A stretch of DNA of 61,623 nt from NCBI GenBank assembly GCA_021732415.1, contig JAKFVC010000042.1:1-61623 (forward strand), given 5' to 3'. The position numbers were made by a program, and so were the translations under genes. The stretch comes from Planctomycetaceae bacterium. GTDB taxonomy: Bacteria > Planctomycetota > Planctomycetia > Planctomycetales > Planctomycetaceae. Below, in pieces: positions 46,401-55,500 of this stretch (the first letter of the stretch is position 1; each line of letters begins with the position of its first letter). The notes under the pieces are model-generated. The model saw only the letters and a list, made by a program, of their open reading frames with translations. It did not search any database and was not told the DNA's origin.

Positions 46401-47278
46401 AGTTGCACCATATACTCGACTGACATCCCGTTGGCCATAGATGGATGCATGTCACTATTCTGGCGTGCGTCGTTGGCGTCACGGCGATCTGACCAGGTGA
46501 CGATGTCCGACGTATTGGTTTCTTGAGTTTGCATGAAACGCAGGATGCCGAAGTTGTCGATCCGCTCCTTGTAGAGTGGGTGGAATGGCGAGAAGTTCGC
46601 TCCCGGCTGCCAACGCTGTCCGGCAAAACTTTGGCCGTTGTAATCCGGCATCCAGACATGGATATTTCGCACAGGGTCCGCCGGACTGAGCGAATTGATT
46701 CCGAGATAAATGCCTTGAGTGCCAGGCGTCACCTCCAACAGTGCGAAATGGTGTCCGTCAACAGTCATCCCGCGCGAGACTTCACGCGCATCAAAACCGA
46801 ACACGACTTCCCCGGTACCGTCCCACTCCGCGCGATACGTTCCCGCAGGGTACTTACCGCTCAGTTCTCGAAACATCAGCGTCCCCAACTGCTGCTGCAT
46901 CAGTTGGCCGCTGGAGTTGGTCCAGGTGGCCAGTTGAGTTGGCCAGCCATTCTGATCCACCTGGACGGGAATCGCGGACCCTCCGTTAAAATCCCGCTGC
47001 CGCGTGACCGTGTTGAACGAATGGCTGACCCAGGGGCGCGAGCTTTGAAAGACGTCCGTGAACATCCAGTTCGGGACATAGTCGACGACGCTGTCGAGAT
47101 TGATGCCCACTTTCATCGGCGTTGCCGACATGACAACTCGGCACTCGAGGCACTCGACATTGGCGATCGCCATGCGGCGACGTGCGAAGCGTCGCGCCCG
47201 GGGTTCGTATCGAAAACAATTTCCCAGGCTTTTCAGCACCGATTGTAGGGATTTGACGGTTTTTGAGGTGATCGACAT
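43499..47278 (-). CDS. Secreted hydrolase-like/Calx-beta protein with C-terminal DJ-1/PfpI domain
   Basis: 1259 residues. A basic leader then VECLECRVVMSA is the giant-protein export box. Residues ~50-560 resemble a TIM-barrel glycoside hydrolase region (YVEWANEVWNF with a possible acid/base Glu, then LLAYEGGQHLDG with a second Glu), but the family is not certain. Four Calx-beta repeats follow (~565-1030); the last two are almost identical in DNA. The C-terminal ~220 residues are a DJ-1/PfpI (class I amidotransferase-like) domain: PVLIVIANNEFYYAEYAEP, SAIMFVGGLGA and the nucleophile elbow AICHG with Cys ~1163. It follows the kinase gene by ~136 bases on the same strand. A DJ-1 fold at the end of an exported carbohydrate-active-like protein is unusual. 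Confidence 0.75.
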   Translation of the reverse strand: MSITSKTVKSLQSVLKSLGNCFRYEPRARRFARRRMAIANVECLECRVVMSATPMKVGINLDSVVDYVPNWMFTDVFQSSRPWVSHSFNTVTRQRDFNGGSAIPVQVDQNGWPTQLATWTNSSGQLMQQQLGTLMFRELSGKYPAGTYRAEWDGTGEVVFGFDAREVSRGMTVDGHHFALLEVTPGTQGIYLGINSLSPADPVRNIHVWMPDYNGQSFAGQRWQPGANFSPFHPLYKERIDNFGILRFMQTQETNTSDIVTWSDRRDANDARQNSDMHPSMANGMSVEYMVQLANEVDADPWFNMPYMADDTFVRNFATYVRDHLEPGLTAYVEWANEVWNFAPGYEASYWVAQQTLLPENAGLSQFQIIGREASRDMNIWTNVFAGQTNRIVRTVGGQAANAWLTERIVENMGGSFDAIAIAPYFGPTQEQRAGYTASTTVDQIFTDLRNNMAGSTQFTLNHQRLADEYSLRTGRDIQLLAYEGGQHLDGNNGPYQNAFYQAARDPRMADLTREYLRQQNAAGLDAYVHYKLTDRDRVTQYGLFGVLLAQDQPLSEAHVYRSLMDADSGTLFTTTPTLVTINARDTLGSEANREPAGFRVTRGGNLSQPLTVNYTVSGTAANGVDYSPLSGQVTFPANENTAYVMISPINDTLLESNETVILTLGNGTGYSLIGGTTATASVTITSDDRMANAPTISITATDSTAAEQGSDPAVFTVTRSNGDLSRALSVYFQFGIQTAQLNDFSTILQRVDFVAGQTAATITIRPVDDTIRESRETVIVSLNDDAIGYFLGNRTATANIVDNDGPLPSVTITAPSANATELNRSPGTFVVTRTSVSINTPLTVNYSLTGTATNGADYDTLSGSVIIPAGQLSANITLRPIDDTQSETTETVTITIAANSAYTLGAVSTATASIVDNDTPLPSVTITAPTANATELNRSPGTFVVTRTAVSVISALTVNYTLTGTATNGTDYDTLTSSVVIPAGQTSASITLRPIDDTQVETTESVTITLVANAAYSLGTTVAATVNISDNDAPTQAPLPVLIVIANNEFYYAEYAEPRAQLEAAGIPVVVAAGRRELSTPHTNSGQGTSSGAVMPDIALADVNASNYSAIMFVGGLGASQYQYAFTGTYTNPSYNGTAAIRQRVNQVINDFVAQNKYVTAICHGVSILAWARVNGQSPLQGRRVTTWNFNSPPSNIAAATTFRWHSEVNGATVCSGGVLGNPTTRADDVIVDGHIITAENFESARFFGQTLSLQLRQ

Positions 47279-47414
47279 GGCATTCCCCTGTTGCTAGTTA
47301 TGGCCCACCAAAGTGGTGACATAAGGAAATGGCAGATGTCGGAGAAACCTTTCACAGAATTTTTGGATTTTGTCTTCACCCCAGCAGGAGTGAAGACGGA
47401 TGGCTGGTGTGATC

Positions 47415-49529
47415 CTACCGTCGCGCTTGACTGCGGGTCGTGCTGGAGGCCTGCACTTTTTCAGCAAATTCGCGGATGGATCTGATATTCCACGCCGTGA
47501 CGAACTGGCCGTCGGGGCCGCTGGCCACGACACTTTGCGTGGTGTCCCACTTCACCGACGCGTAGTCTGCTTGTTCGGCTACCCAATCCGGCCCGGTGGC
47601 CTCGTGGCCGTCGAGGATCCGGTAACGTGCCAGCAGATTGACGGCATTTCCGAGTGCCGCGAGGCACACATCAGCCTCAACCAATTCCCTCAAGACTCGT
47701 GAGTAGTTGTTTTGAGACGCCTGATTTTCGGCAGGTGTCGCGGTGGGGTCGTGAATAAACTCCGTGTTGCTGGATGGAATAAAGACGACTGCATCAAAGT
47801 CGCCTGGCCGAATTTCTCCAAATGCGATTTCTGCCTGAACTTCCAGAATTTCCTGGTCGGGTTGAACCGTTGGCTCCGAAGTCACTGGCCCGACCCGCGA
47901 CGAGACCACGGTCACTGACGTTCCCTGACGTTGAAACGCGTCTTTCAAATAGACGTAGTCGGGACTCCAAAAGCTCTGGCGAGTCAGAACAAGTGCCACT
48001 CGAGGCCGTTGCTTCTTCACTGGAATTTCGAGCGGGGGAGCCACGACCGCTGGTCTTTTGATGGCGACAACCGGGTTATGGGGTATCACGTCAGCGGGTT
48101 TGACTTCGTCGGGCTGGCTGCGATTGGCGATCCCCAACACCCCCAGATACATGCACAGCGCGATGCCCACTGCGGCCGCGATCTGATACGGCCGCATCTG
48201 CAAGCGTTGCCAGCACTGGTGCGCGATTCGGCGACAAGCCGCCTGCCAACTGCCGCGCACGATCAGTTGTAAGGTGGAAGCGGGGCCTTCTCGTTCAGGG
48301 GAACCGTCCAGAACCGTAACCGCCGGGGCGGGAGTGGCAGGCATCGCTGCCGCGATATCGGAGGTACTGGCCGCGGCCAGTCCGCCGGTCGCCAGCTTCG
48401 TTAACAAATTGGCGACTTCGCCGGGGGTTTGAATTCGCTTGGACGTGTCTTTCGCCATCATGAGTTGAATGATTCGCACCAGTTCGGGCGGAAGATCGTG
48501 GCGCAGCTTGTTCAACTCGGGTGGTTGCAGCGCCGCATGCGAATGGAGCGTGCCGGCCACGGAGTTTCCAGAGAACGGGGGTTGTCCCGTCAACAGGAAA
48601 AAGAACGTGCAGCCTAAGCTGTAAATATCCGAGCGAATGTCCGCCTGGGTGGAGTCGACCCCCTGCTCAGGAGCCATGTAGTCCGGCGTTCCCACAATCG
48701 TTCCCGCCTGAGTGAGCGCAATCCCCGCGTCCAGGCCGTCGAAAGTCGGCTGCAGGCCACTCAATGCGGCCTCCTCACTGGCGAACCGCGCTAATCCGAA
48801 GTCGAGGATCTTGATCTGCCCCTTACGGGTCAGCATCAAGTTCTGGGGCTTGATGTCACGATGGACCATTCCCTGACGGTCAGCGTGTTGCAGCCCGAGG
48901 GCCGCTTGCCGAATAAAAAAGCAGGCGGTCGCCACGGGCAACGGCCCTTTGCGCTCGACGTACTGCGCCAGACTCACCCCGTCGACATACTCCATGACCA
49001 GGAAGTGCAGTCCGCCAGCTTCCTCCGCATCATGAGCGACGACAATGTTGGGATGCGTCAGCCGTGCCGCCGCCTTGAATTCCCGCCGGAATCGCTCGAC
49101 AGCCAGCGGATTGGAAAGCAATCGGCGATTAATCACCTTCAAGGCCACCATCCGCGCCATCAGCCGATGCTCGGCCTTGTAGACCACACCCATCCCGCCA
49201 TCACCGAGCACCTTGATGACGCGGTAGCGCGCATGTTCCTGCAGCGCCAGCGGAACTTGACCTCGAGCCGTATCCTCGTCACCCGGCGGGATGCCGCCAG
49301 CGTCCATACTACGAAGGGCGTCTGCCTGTTTGAGCATCTTCAAGACGTCATCGTCGGGCACCTCGTTTAACACAAGGCAACAGTCTACGCAAGTTGCGAC
49401 GTGACGCTCGACCAAACTCGACTCACCCGGGTTGAGTTGGCCCAACGCGAACGCTCGAAGTTGTTCAGTCGTGGGATGAGAAGCCGTCATCGGTTTATTC
49501 TGCAGGTTGGCAGCAAATTCCATGGTCAC
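47415..49529 (-). CDS. Ser/Thr protein kinase with N-terminal zinc finger and C-terminal DJ-1/PfpI-like domain
   Basis: 704 residues. An anti-sigma-type zinc motif H43xxxC47xxC50 starts the protein. The Hanks kinase domain (~100-375) is complete: GDGGMGVVYKAE, VALKVI, HRDIKPQN, DFGLA and GTPDYMAPEQ. One membrane helix lies at ~445-467. The outer ~230 residues look like a DJ-1/PfpI fold (RVALVLTRQSFWSPDYVYLKDAF, FDAVVFIPSSN) in which the elbow reads ALGNA instead of ICHGx, so the nucleophile Cys and its His are lost. This suggests a ligand or redox sensor rather than an enzyme. It lies between the ECF sigma gene and the DJ-1-bearing secreted protein, all on the minus strand. ATG 49490 is an alternative start. 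Confidence 0.85.
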   Translation of the reverse strand: MTMEFAANLQNKPMTASHPTTEQLRAFALGQLNPGESSLVERHVATCVDCCLVLNEVPDDDVLKMLKQADALRSMDAGGIPPGDEDTARGQVPLALQEHARYRVIKVLGDGGMGVVYKAEHRLMARMVALKVINRRLLSNPLAVERFRREFKAAARLTHPNIVVAHDAEEAGGLHFLVMEYVDGVSLAQYVERKGPLPVATACFFIRQAALGLQHADRQGMVHRDIKPQNLMLTRKGQIKILDFGLARFASEEAALSGLQPTFDGLDAGIALTQAGTIVGTPDYMAPEQGVDSTQADIRSDIYSLGCTFFFLLTGQPPFSGNSVAGTLHSHAALQPPELNKLRHDLPPELVRIIQLMMAKDTSKRIQTPGEVANLLTKLATGGLAAASTSDIAAAMPATPAPAVTVLDGSPEREGPASTLQLIVRGSWQAACRRIAHQCWQRLQMRPYQIAAAVGIALCMYLGVLGIANRSQPDEVKPADVIPHNPVVAIKRPAVVAPPLEIPVKKQRPRVALVLTRQSFWSPDYVYLKDAFQRQGTSVTVVSSRVGPVTSEPTVQPDQEILEVQAEIAFGEIRPGDFDAVVFIPSSNTEFIHDPTATPAENQASQNNYSRVLRELVEADVCLAALGNAVNLLARYRILDGHEATGPDWVAEQADYASVKWDTTQSVVASGPDGQFVTAWNIRSIREFAEKVQASSTTRSQARR

Positions 49530-49865
49530 ACCCCAATCAATACCATATCTAACCCGGGCGATGAAGTTTAGGTTCGATATGCAGCGACGGCGGGCGCTTC
49601 CAAACTTACTCCGGATGATCGCGCCCCTACGACCGATTCGCCCGTCGTATCACGACTTATCACCTCTCTCCCCGACCTGTTCACTTTTCTCAACGAGACA
49701 AAGAGTATCGAGATTTCGGTCGACAGCCCTGTGATGCAGAATCGCCAGGAACTGGATCAGGCTCAGTTTGTGAGCGGAATGGCGCTAGCCACCAGTGCTG
49801 TGTGTTATTTCGATGGAAGAACTGGCGGCTCGCGCCGTGCCGCTCACGAGTCGGGGGACAAAGTA

Positions 49866-50447
49866 TTAAAGGAGGCCAGCACCTTCGCGTCGTAGTGCGG
49901 ACAAGACTCGCGACTTGGCAATGAAGACCGCATTGACTGTCATGCCCAGTTCGGCGGCGACGGATTCCGCCGGTTCATCGGCCAGGGCGAACCGTTCAAA
50001 TGCGCTCCAGGTCTTTTCGCTGAACTCGCCACGAATCAAGTTGAGCAGCTGTTGCGTGACAAACCGGTCATGCTCCTGGTCCCAGATATGACTCAGGCCA
50101 CTCATCGGATCTGCGAGTTGTTGTAGGAACTCAGCAATCCGGCTGTCGGCAGCCGGCTGGACACGCCGCCGCGCTTTCCAAGCGTCCCGGAAACAATTGA
50201 TCGTGATCATCCGCATCCAGGCCCGAAATGCCCCCACACGAGGCTCACGCTGAAATTCGGGGATGCGGCGAACGACCACGGCCAGCACATCTTGAATGAT
50301 GTCGTCGGCATCATCGTCCAGCTGGGCGTGACGTCGTAACCAGCCACGAATCAGGGGGGTGTAGATTTCGACGAGAGTCCCCCACGCCGCGTCATCGCGA
50401 CGTTCTCGTACGCGGTCCAACAAACTGGTTGAGGTCTCTGAGGACAT
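49866..50447 (-). CDS. ECF-type RNA polymerase sigma factor
   Basis: 193 residues. Region 2 (IYTPLIRGWLRRHAQLDDDADDIIQDVLAVVVRRI, then FRAWMRMITINCFRDAWKARRR) and region 4 (ESVAAELGMTVNAVFIAKSRVLSALRRE) are clear. There is no extended C-terminal domain. It lies 337 bases upstream of the zinc-finger kinase on the same strand. The kinase carries the HxxxCxxC motif of anti-sigma factors, so it may hold and release this sigma factor. Confidence 0.9.
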   Translation of the reverse strand: MSSETSTSLLDRVRERRDDAAWGTLVEIYTPLIRGWLRRHAQLDDDADDIIQDVLAVVVRRIPEFQREPRVGAFRAWMRMITINCFRDAWKARRRVQPAADSRIAEFLQQLADPMSGLSHIWDQEHDRFVTQQLLNLIRGEFSEKTWSAFERFALADEPAESVAAELGMTVNAVFIAKSRVLSALRREGAGLL

Positions 50448-50918
50448 CCGATGGAACCGCTTTTCGTCGAATCAACGTCTCTTCCCCCTTGGCGAAGGAG
50501 GTCGAAGAACAGGACAACCAGACCGCGATGAAGTGATTCTCGACGCCGCAAGAAATGATCTGTTCGGAACAGACAAACACGAGATGTTAAGACGCTCAAT
50601 CCTTCCGATATGAACACGATTCTATCCAAGGCCCGGAAATGCGACAAGCGGGGTTCAATGCAGTCTGAACAACCACGAAAGGCGCTGCGTGTGTACAATC
50701 TTATTCCCAAAGACTCAGCACACGAACACAGAAATTTACGTCGCGCGGCCGTCCGGCATGCCCAATCGCAGCGGCATCTGTTACCGACACGTGTGTTCGA
50801 TGTTTCCCGTGATTTATCTTACTCACCGCAATGTATCAGTTCCTCGTGTACCGGGGGGCGGAATTCTAACCGGATGCAGTTCCACGCATCCTCAGAAACT
50901 CAGGCCTCCTTTGCCGAA
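50448..50918. other. Intergenic region upstream of the ECF sigma gene
   Basis: About 470 bases with no recognisable gene. It should hold the promoter of the sigma-kinase-DJ-1 set on the minus strand. No consensus could be assigned. Confidence 0.4.
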
Positions 50919-50942
50919 CGCGCGTCGGTCCGACACACCGAA
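50919..50942. repeat. Dispersed repeat copy e, next to the tyrosine recombinase
   Basis: GCGCGTCGGTCCGACACA followed by CCGAAGCAAGTT, the same continuation as copy b at 2797 (CCGAAGCGAGTT). It lies 26 bases beyond the stop of the tyrosine recombinase gene, the usual place for an attachment site. Confidence 0.6.
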
Positions 50943-50967
50943 GCAAGTTGGGAAAGTCGGTCTTGCG

Positions 50968-51624
50968 TTAACTCATTTTGGCATGAGACGAGATACCGAA
51001 CAGATTTCCCACCTGTTCTTCATCATCGACCAGAACGTGGAGATAAGTCGACGTGATCGACACATTCGCATGCCCGGCGGCATCGCGGACTTCCGCCAGA
51101 TTGCGACTTCCGGCGAGCGCATGGCTGATGAAGGTGTGACGCCCGTGGTGAATCGTCAGAGTCTCCAACCGAGCCAAGCCCAGTACCTTGCACGCCGTCC
51201 GGAACCGCTTCCTTAATGTATGCCGCGACATCCGGATTCCCATTCGTCCGTCACGTAACGATGCCACAAACGGCAATTCGGCATTCGGGTTAATCGCCAG
51301 ATTATCCTTCTTCCAGGTCACCAGGTCGGCCAGCGACCCGGCGTCCCACCAGAGCGGGACGTTCCGCGGACGACCGCCCTTGGCGGCCCCACGGCGTATC
51401 CTGACGTGCGGACGGGCGGCTTCCACTCGAACGTCAGACACGTGGAGACTCGCAATCTCCGACGCACGTAGGCCACAACACGTCGCCAGGCGGAAGATAA
51501 TCAGGTTCAGCCGGGTATTGGGCGAACGCTCGGCCTTCCGCCTCAGATCGGCCAGCACCGTGGCGAGTTCTTTTCGCATCAGGATCTTCGTGGCATCGGC
51601 TCCCGGGGAACAGTAGGGCTGCAT
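50968..51624 (-). CDS. Short tyrosine recombinase/integrase (catalytic domain only)
   Basis: 218 residues from ATG 51624, chosen because AGAAGG precedes it by eight bases; the open frame continues to 52143 but that part is out of frame with the terminase it overlaps. The complete catalytic set is visible: Arg in GLRASEIASL, Lys in RRGAAKGGRPRNVPL, HHGRHTFISHAL (His-x-x-Arg), AGHANVSITSTYLHV (His and the Tyr nucleophile). The N-terminal SAM-like core-binding domain is absent, so it is either a minimal recombinase or truncated. It sits between terminase debris and the dispersed repeat. Confidence 0.8.
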   Translation of the reverse strand: MQPYCSPGADATKILMRKELATVLADLRRKAERSPNTRLNLIIFRLATCCGLRASEIASLHVSDVRVEAARPHVRIRRGAAKGGRPRNVPLWWDAGSLADLVTWKKDNLAINPNAELPFVASLRDGRMGIRMSRHTLRKRFRTACKVLGLARLETLTIHHGRHTFISHALAGSRNLAEVRDAAGHANVSITSTYLHVLVDDEEQVGNLFGISSHAKMS

Positions 51625-51793
51625 GTTTGCCTTCTGGTGGTTTGGGTAATCTGACGCTCCCGGAGACGCTCTCCGGCGACGACCAGTCAGTACCTCAATC
51701 CGCCAGAACAAGGAAGCGAGTTCGGACCCACTCCGCCCATGATGGGTCCATGTTGACCAACACTCGTCGACTCCTGAGCACAACACGAGACGG

Positions 51794-52189
51794 TCACGTG
51801 TAAACGATCTCGTAACAGTCGTCGTCATTGACCGGTTGGTTGATGCCCTGGAGTAGGTCGCCGGCCATCCGCAGGGCCATTTCCAACGCGTCTGGACCAT
51901 CGTCATGATCGGCCAAGGGGAAATCACGGAGTTGCTCCACGAGCAGGCGGGCGCCCGGGGAATCTCCCTTAAACCGTAGCTTGCCCATCGCGAGGTACTG
52001 GGTGAGTCCGCGGATCCGGACCAGCTTATTGGTGACGTTGTTGATGCCGAAGATGGGCATGTAGATGTTCGCCTCGTTGGCTCGACGCCACATTTCGGCC
52101 GCGAGCATCGACTGAAACTGGTTGATCTCGACTGCGAAGCCATTGGGCTGGAACCGCCGTTGGATCATCAGAGCGTCTTCGACAATCAC
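51794..52189 (-). pseudogene. Phage terminase large subunit, C-terminal fragment
   Basis: 131 codons matching the nuclease end of terminase large subunits: FAVEINQFQSMLAAEMWRRA, GINNVTNKLVRIRGLTQYLA, GARLLVEQLRDFPLADHDDG with PDALEMALRMAGDLL. The ATPase half is missing; similarity starts at the edge of the transposase fragment at 52191. It is a prophage relic, not functional alone. Confidence 0.72.
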
Positions 52190-52190
52190 G

Positions 52191-52337
52191 CTCGTGTACC
52201 TGAAGGAAGAGAACCGTATCTTACGTGCGCGGCTGCCGGCGCAGATCTCCGTGACGGTGAAAGAGCGGCAGCGACTGATCAGGGTAGGGCGGAAGCTGGG
52301 GGCTCAGCTAAAGGAATTGATCTCGATTGTGATCTAA
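52191..52337 (+). pseudogene. IS transposase N-terminal fragment
   Basis: Encodes LVYLKEENRILRARLPAQIS then VKERQRLIRVGRKLGAQLKE, a segment typical of rve-core (IS3/IS481-like) transposases just before the integrase core, ending in an early stop. No DDE core follows. It abuts the terminase fragment, so an IS insertion probably cut that gene. The following 52338-52573 holds nothing recognisable. Confidence 0.55.
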
Positions 52338-52573
52338 GATGGTTACTAAGGTGGATCCGAAACGCGACCACCGATGTAGCGTCGAAGAAAGTCTCAAATA
52401 AGACGCCAGCTTGACCACGGACATCTGACGACATCCGGCCTCTTCCGGTGAATATTGCACAAAGGCACACGTTGTGGCATCCGCGACTACTACACTACAT
52501 TTTCATCGGGATGCTCTACCCCGGTTTCTGTTTCCGCGTTTTTCGCTGTGCGAATCAGATTTCAAAATGGTTT

Positions 52574-55500
52574 CTAGTTTCGCGCCGCTTTAATGAGATC
52601 GTCATCAACTCCCGAAATGCTGAAGGCCGCCCAATAAAATGGATGCGCCGCCGCTCTCATTTTCCTTCTCTGAAGGATGAGCGAAAGTTGTGCTTGCCGC
52701 AATGCCGACGCCAGCGGCACGCCGTCCCCCGAATGGCGAAGGAACTCTTGAGTCAAGGGAATGGTTTCCTGAGTCGGGATCTGCCAAAGTGTGGAAACCA
52801 CAGATTCCGCGCCAGCGAGGCGAAACGCCATCGAGAGGCTCGCCAGCCCTTCACCCGTGTGAACGACTCCCACCGCAGTATCGCAGGCGCTCAGCAGGAC
52901 GAGTTTCGTGCCCCGCAGGTCTAAACCGAGGATCTCAAGTCCGCTCAGAATTCCATCATCCGCACCGTTCTTCAGGCCATCGTTCGCACCCGCCAGGACG
53001 AGACCACATTTGAGCAGCGGACTCGATGGCCGGAACGAACGGTTCCCTGCCTTGCGGCGATCCTGCGCCACGTTCCAGCCCTTCATCAAGAACAGCGAGC
53101 TGTTGGCTATTGATGTCGGTGGAGCCTCTTCGAAAGCGAACCCATGCGTGTCCACGATCACCGCCCACGGTCGTTCAAGTACTTCGAAACTTCGCTCGGA
53201 TGCTTCTGTCCCCGTTTTCAAAACAGGTTCCAGCCCGCCAGAAAACGCCTTCAGGGCCGGTACGATTTCTTTCATGCCTCCATCAGGGAGGTCGCGCCAG
53301 CTATGCAGCGGGTTGATGTCGCCACTTTGCACCTTCGAAGTCCCATACTGAGGCGTCGTGACGATCAACGGTGCACCTTTCGCCTTCATGCCGAAGGCCG
53401 GACGGACCAACTCGCATCCACTTTCAATGTGCGCAATCGTGTGACGTTCAATGACATAGGAACCATCCTGTGTCGGCAGCGCCGACCAAGGTATCAGCCA
53501 GGTCATGCTATCAGGGCTGACGATCCACACCCGCGACTGTTCCAATTTCGCTTCGATCGGCCGCAGGATCTGTTTCGCCAGTACTGCCAAGTTAGCCTTG
53601 ATGCGTTGCTCACTCTTTTGCTCCTCCGCGGGAGTAATACCCTCACCTTGGCGATCGTTCAATAACTGGGCAAAACTCGTCATCGTTTGTCGCATCTCCA
53701 TAACCGCCTGGTCGATCTCTGCGACGCTACCAAGATCTTCGATCGTGATTTCTCCAGCTTTCTGACTCGGAACGACAATCGCCGCGTAGTGTTCCCCGTC
53801 CCATTCCGGAAACCCTCCCTTGAACCTGCCGCTCCACTTCTTAAATCGTGCGATCTCAATCAGGACTGATTCCGCCGGAATTCGGGCCCGCACTTCCCCG
53901 AGTGAAGCCCTCCCCCGCATTCGTCGATTCTTCGCCTGTCCTCGCGCATATTCGACGGCAATCGAATTCTCTCGACCGAGTAATCGGAGAAGTTGCTTGT
54001 CGTCACTCTTGTCATCGAGGGCCACGCCCGCAATCTGGTGCCGTAACTGCACCAGTTCGGACCACAATGTCCCCCCTTGATCGACGGGTTCCGTATCACG
54101 TCCAACAGCGTTCTGCTCAGCCAAGGCGCGGGCGGCTAAGAATTTGCCATTCAGCACGACAGAAGCTGCCAGCTCTTTGGACTCCGCTCCCAGTGGCTCG
54201 CGTGCAGCGATCGACAATGCGAGATCAAAAATCAATGGTCGAAACAGTGCCAGGAAGTCATGATGCTCCGAGGCTGCCATCCGGAATAAATTGTCAGAGG
54301 CGTACTCAGTCCAAGCCTCTTCCCCGTCGTGGAAAGCAGATAATGACTCCGTTGCACGATGACGCGCCGCTCGCATCGCGCCGAGCACAAGGGCCGAATT
54401 GAACCGCACAAGCGCCGAATTGCCTCCCTGATTCAAGGCCGCACAGGCACGCTCAATATATTTTTCGGCAGCAGCTTCGTGATCCAACTGCCAGAGGATG
54501 ACGCCACAGTTCATCATCTGCACCGCGACGTCTGATGCCAGCGGTCCGGTAAGTCCTTCCAACGCGCGAACTACTGCGTCCGACTGTATCTTCGCTTCAC
54601 GCGAATTGGACTGTGCGAGTGCGGACACAGCTAATAAGTTCCGTATCTGCATTGTCATTGTCGGGTCGCTGCGGTCACTCGCCAGGCTGCCGTTGAGCGC
54701 GGAATTCATGAGTTGATCCGCTGTCTGAAAGTCCCCGGTGATAGATCGCAAGTAGCCTTCAAAGGCCGCAATTTCAAATTCTGCGATCTCCGTCGGCAGA
54801 GGAGCAGGACGCTTCGTTTTCCGTGCTTTTTCCAGTAGCTTGACGGCCTCCGCGACATCGCCCATCAAACATTTGGCCATTGCCAGCTGCATGGCCCACT
54901 GTAATTGCCAGTGCTCTGGGCGAACGGCAACTTTACCGATCGTTTCCGACACCGCCATCAAATCCTGTTCCACGTGAATCGGTTGGCCCTTACTCAAAAA
55001 CAGCGTGGCCCGTTTAACACGAAGGAGTGCGGCGATATCGGTAAATTTAGGCTCCGGGTGTTGCTCCACAACAGCAATCCCCCGGTCCAGGTAAAACTCT
55101 GCCTCCGCGAATCGTCCCAGACTCGTGTAAAATTCTCCTAGGATCCTCAGCGTATTAGCAGTCTCCTCCGCGGTCTCGTCCGCACGACTGTAAATACGAT
55201 ATGCCCGCAACAGTAGTGCCTCTGCCCGGTCCAGATTGCTTTCTTGTTTAATATAAATTCCAGCTAGCACACTGAGGCACCCGGCCAACGTCTCGCTGTT
55301 TACTTCCGAGGTCTTGTCGAAAATGGAAAAGGCACGCTCCCATTCCACAATCGCTGACCGGGGATCGTTCAGCTGCGCGTGCCATGTCCCGAGTAGCAAG
55401 CGGGATTGGGCGACAGTATGAGACTCCGCTCCGCGTGTCTCTTCGAAAAGTGAGAGCGATTCTTTGAGGGTGGTCAATGCCCGGGCACGCTGACCAGCGT

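Noticed and set aside
51625-52143. N-terminal extension of the tyrosine recombinase to 52143
   Set aside because: That stretch overlaps the readable terminase fragment in another frame and encodes Ser/Arg-rich nonsense; a good ribosome site points to ATG 51624.
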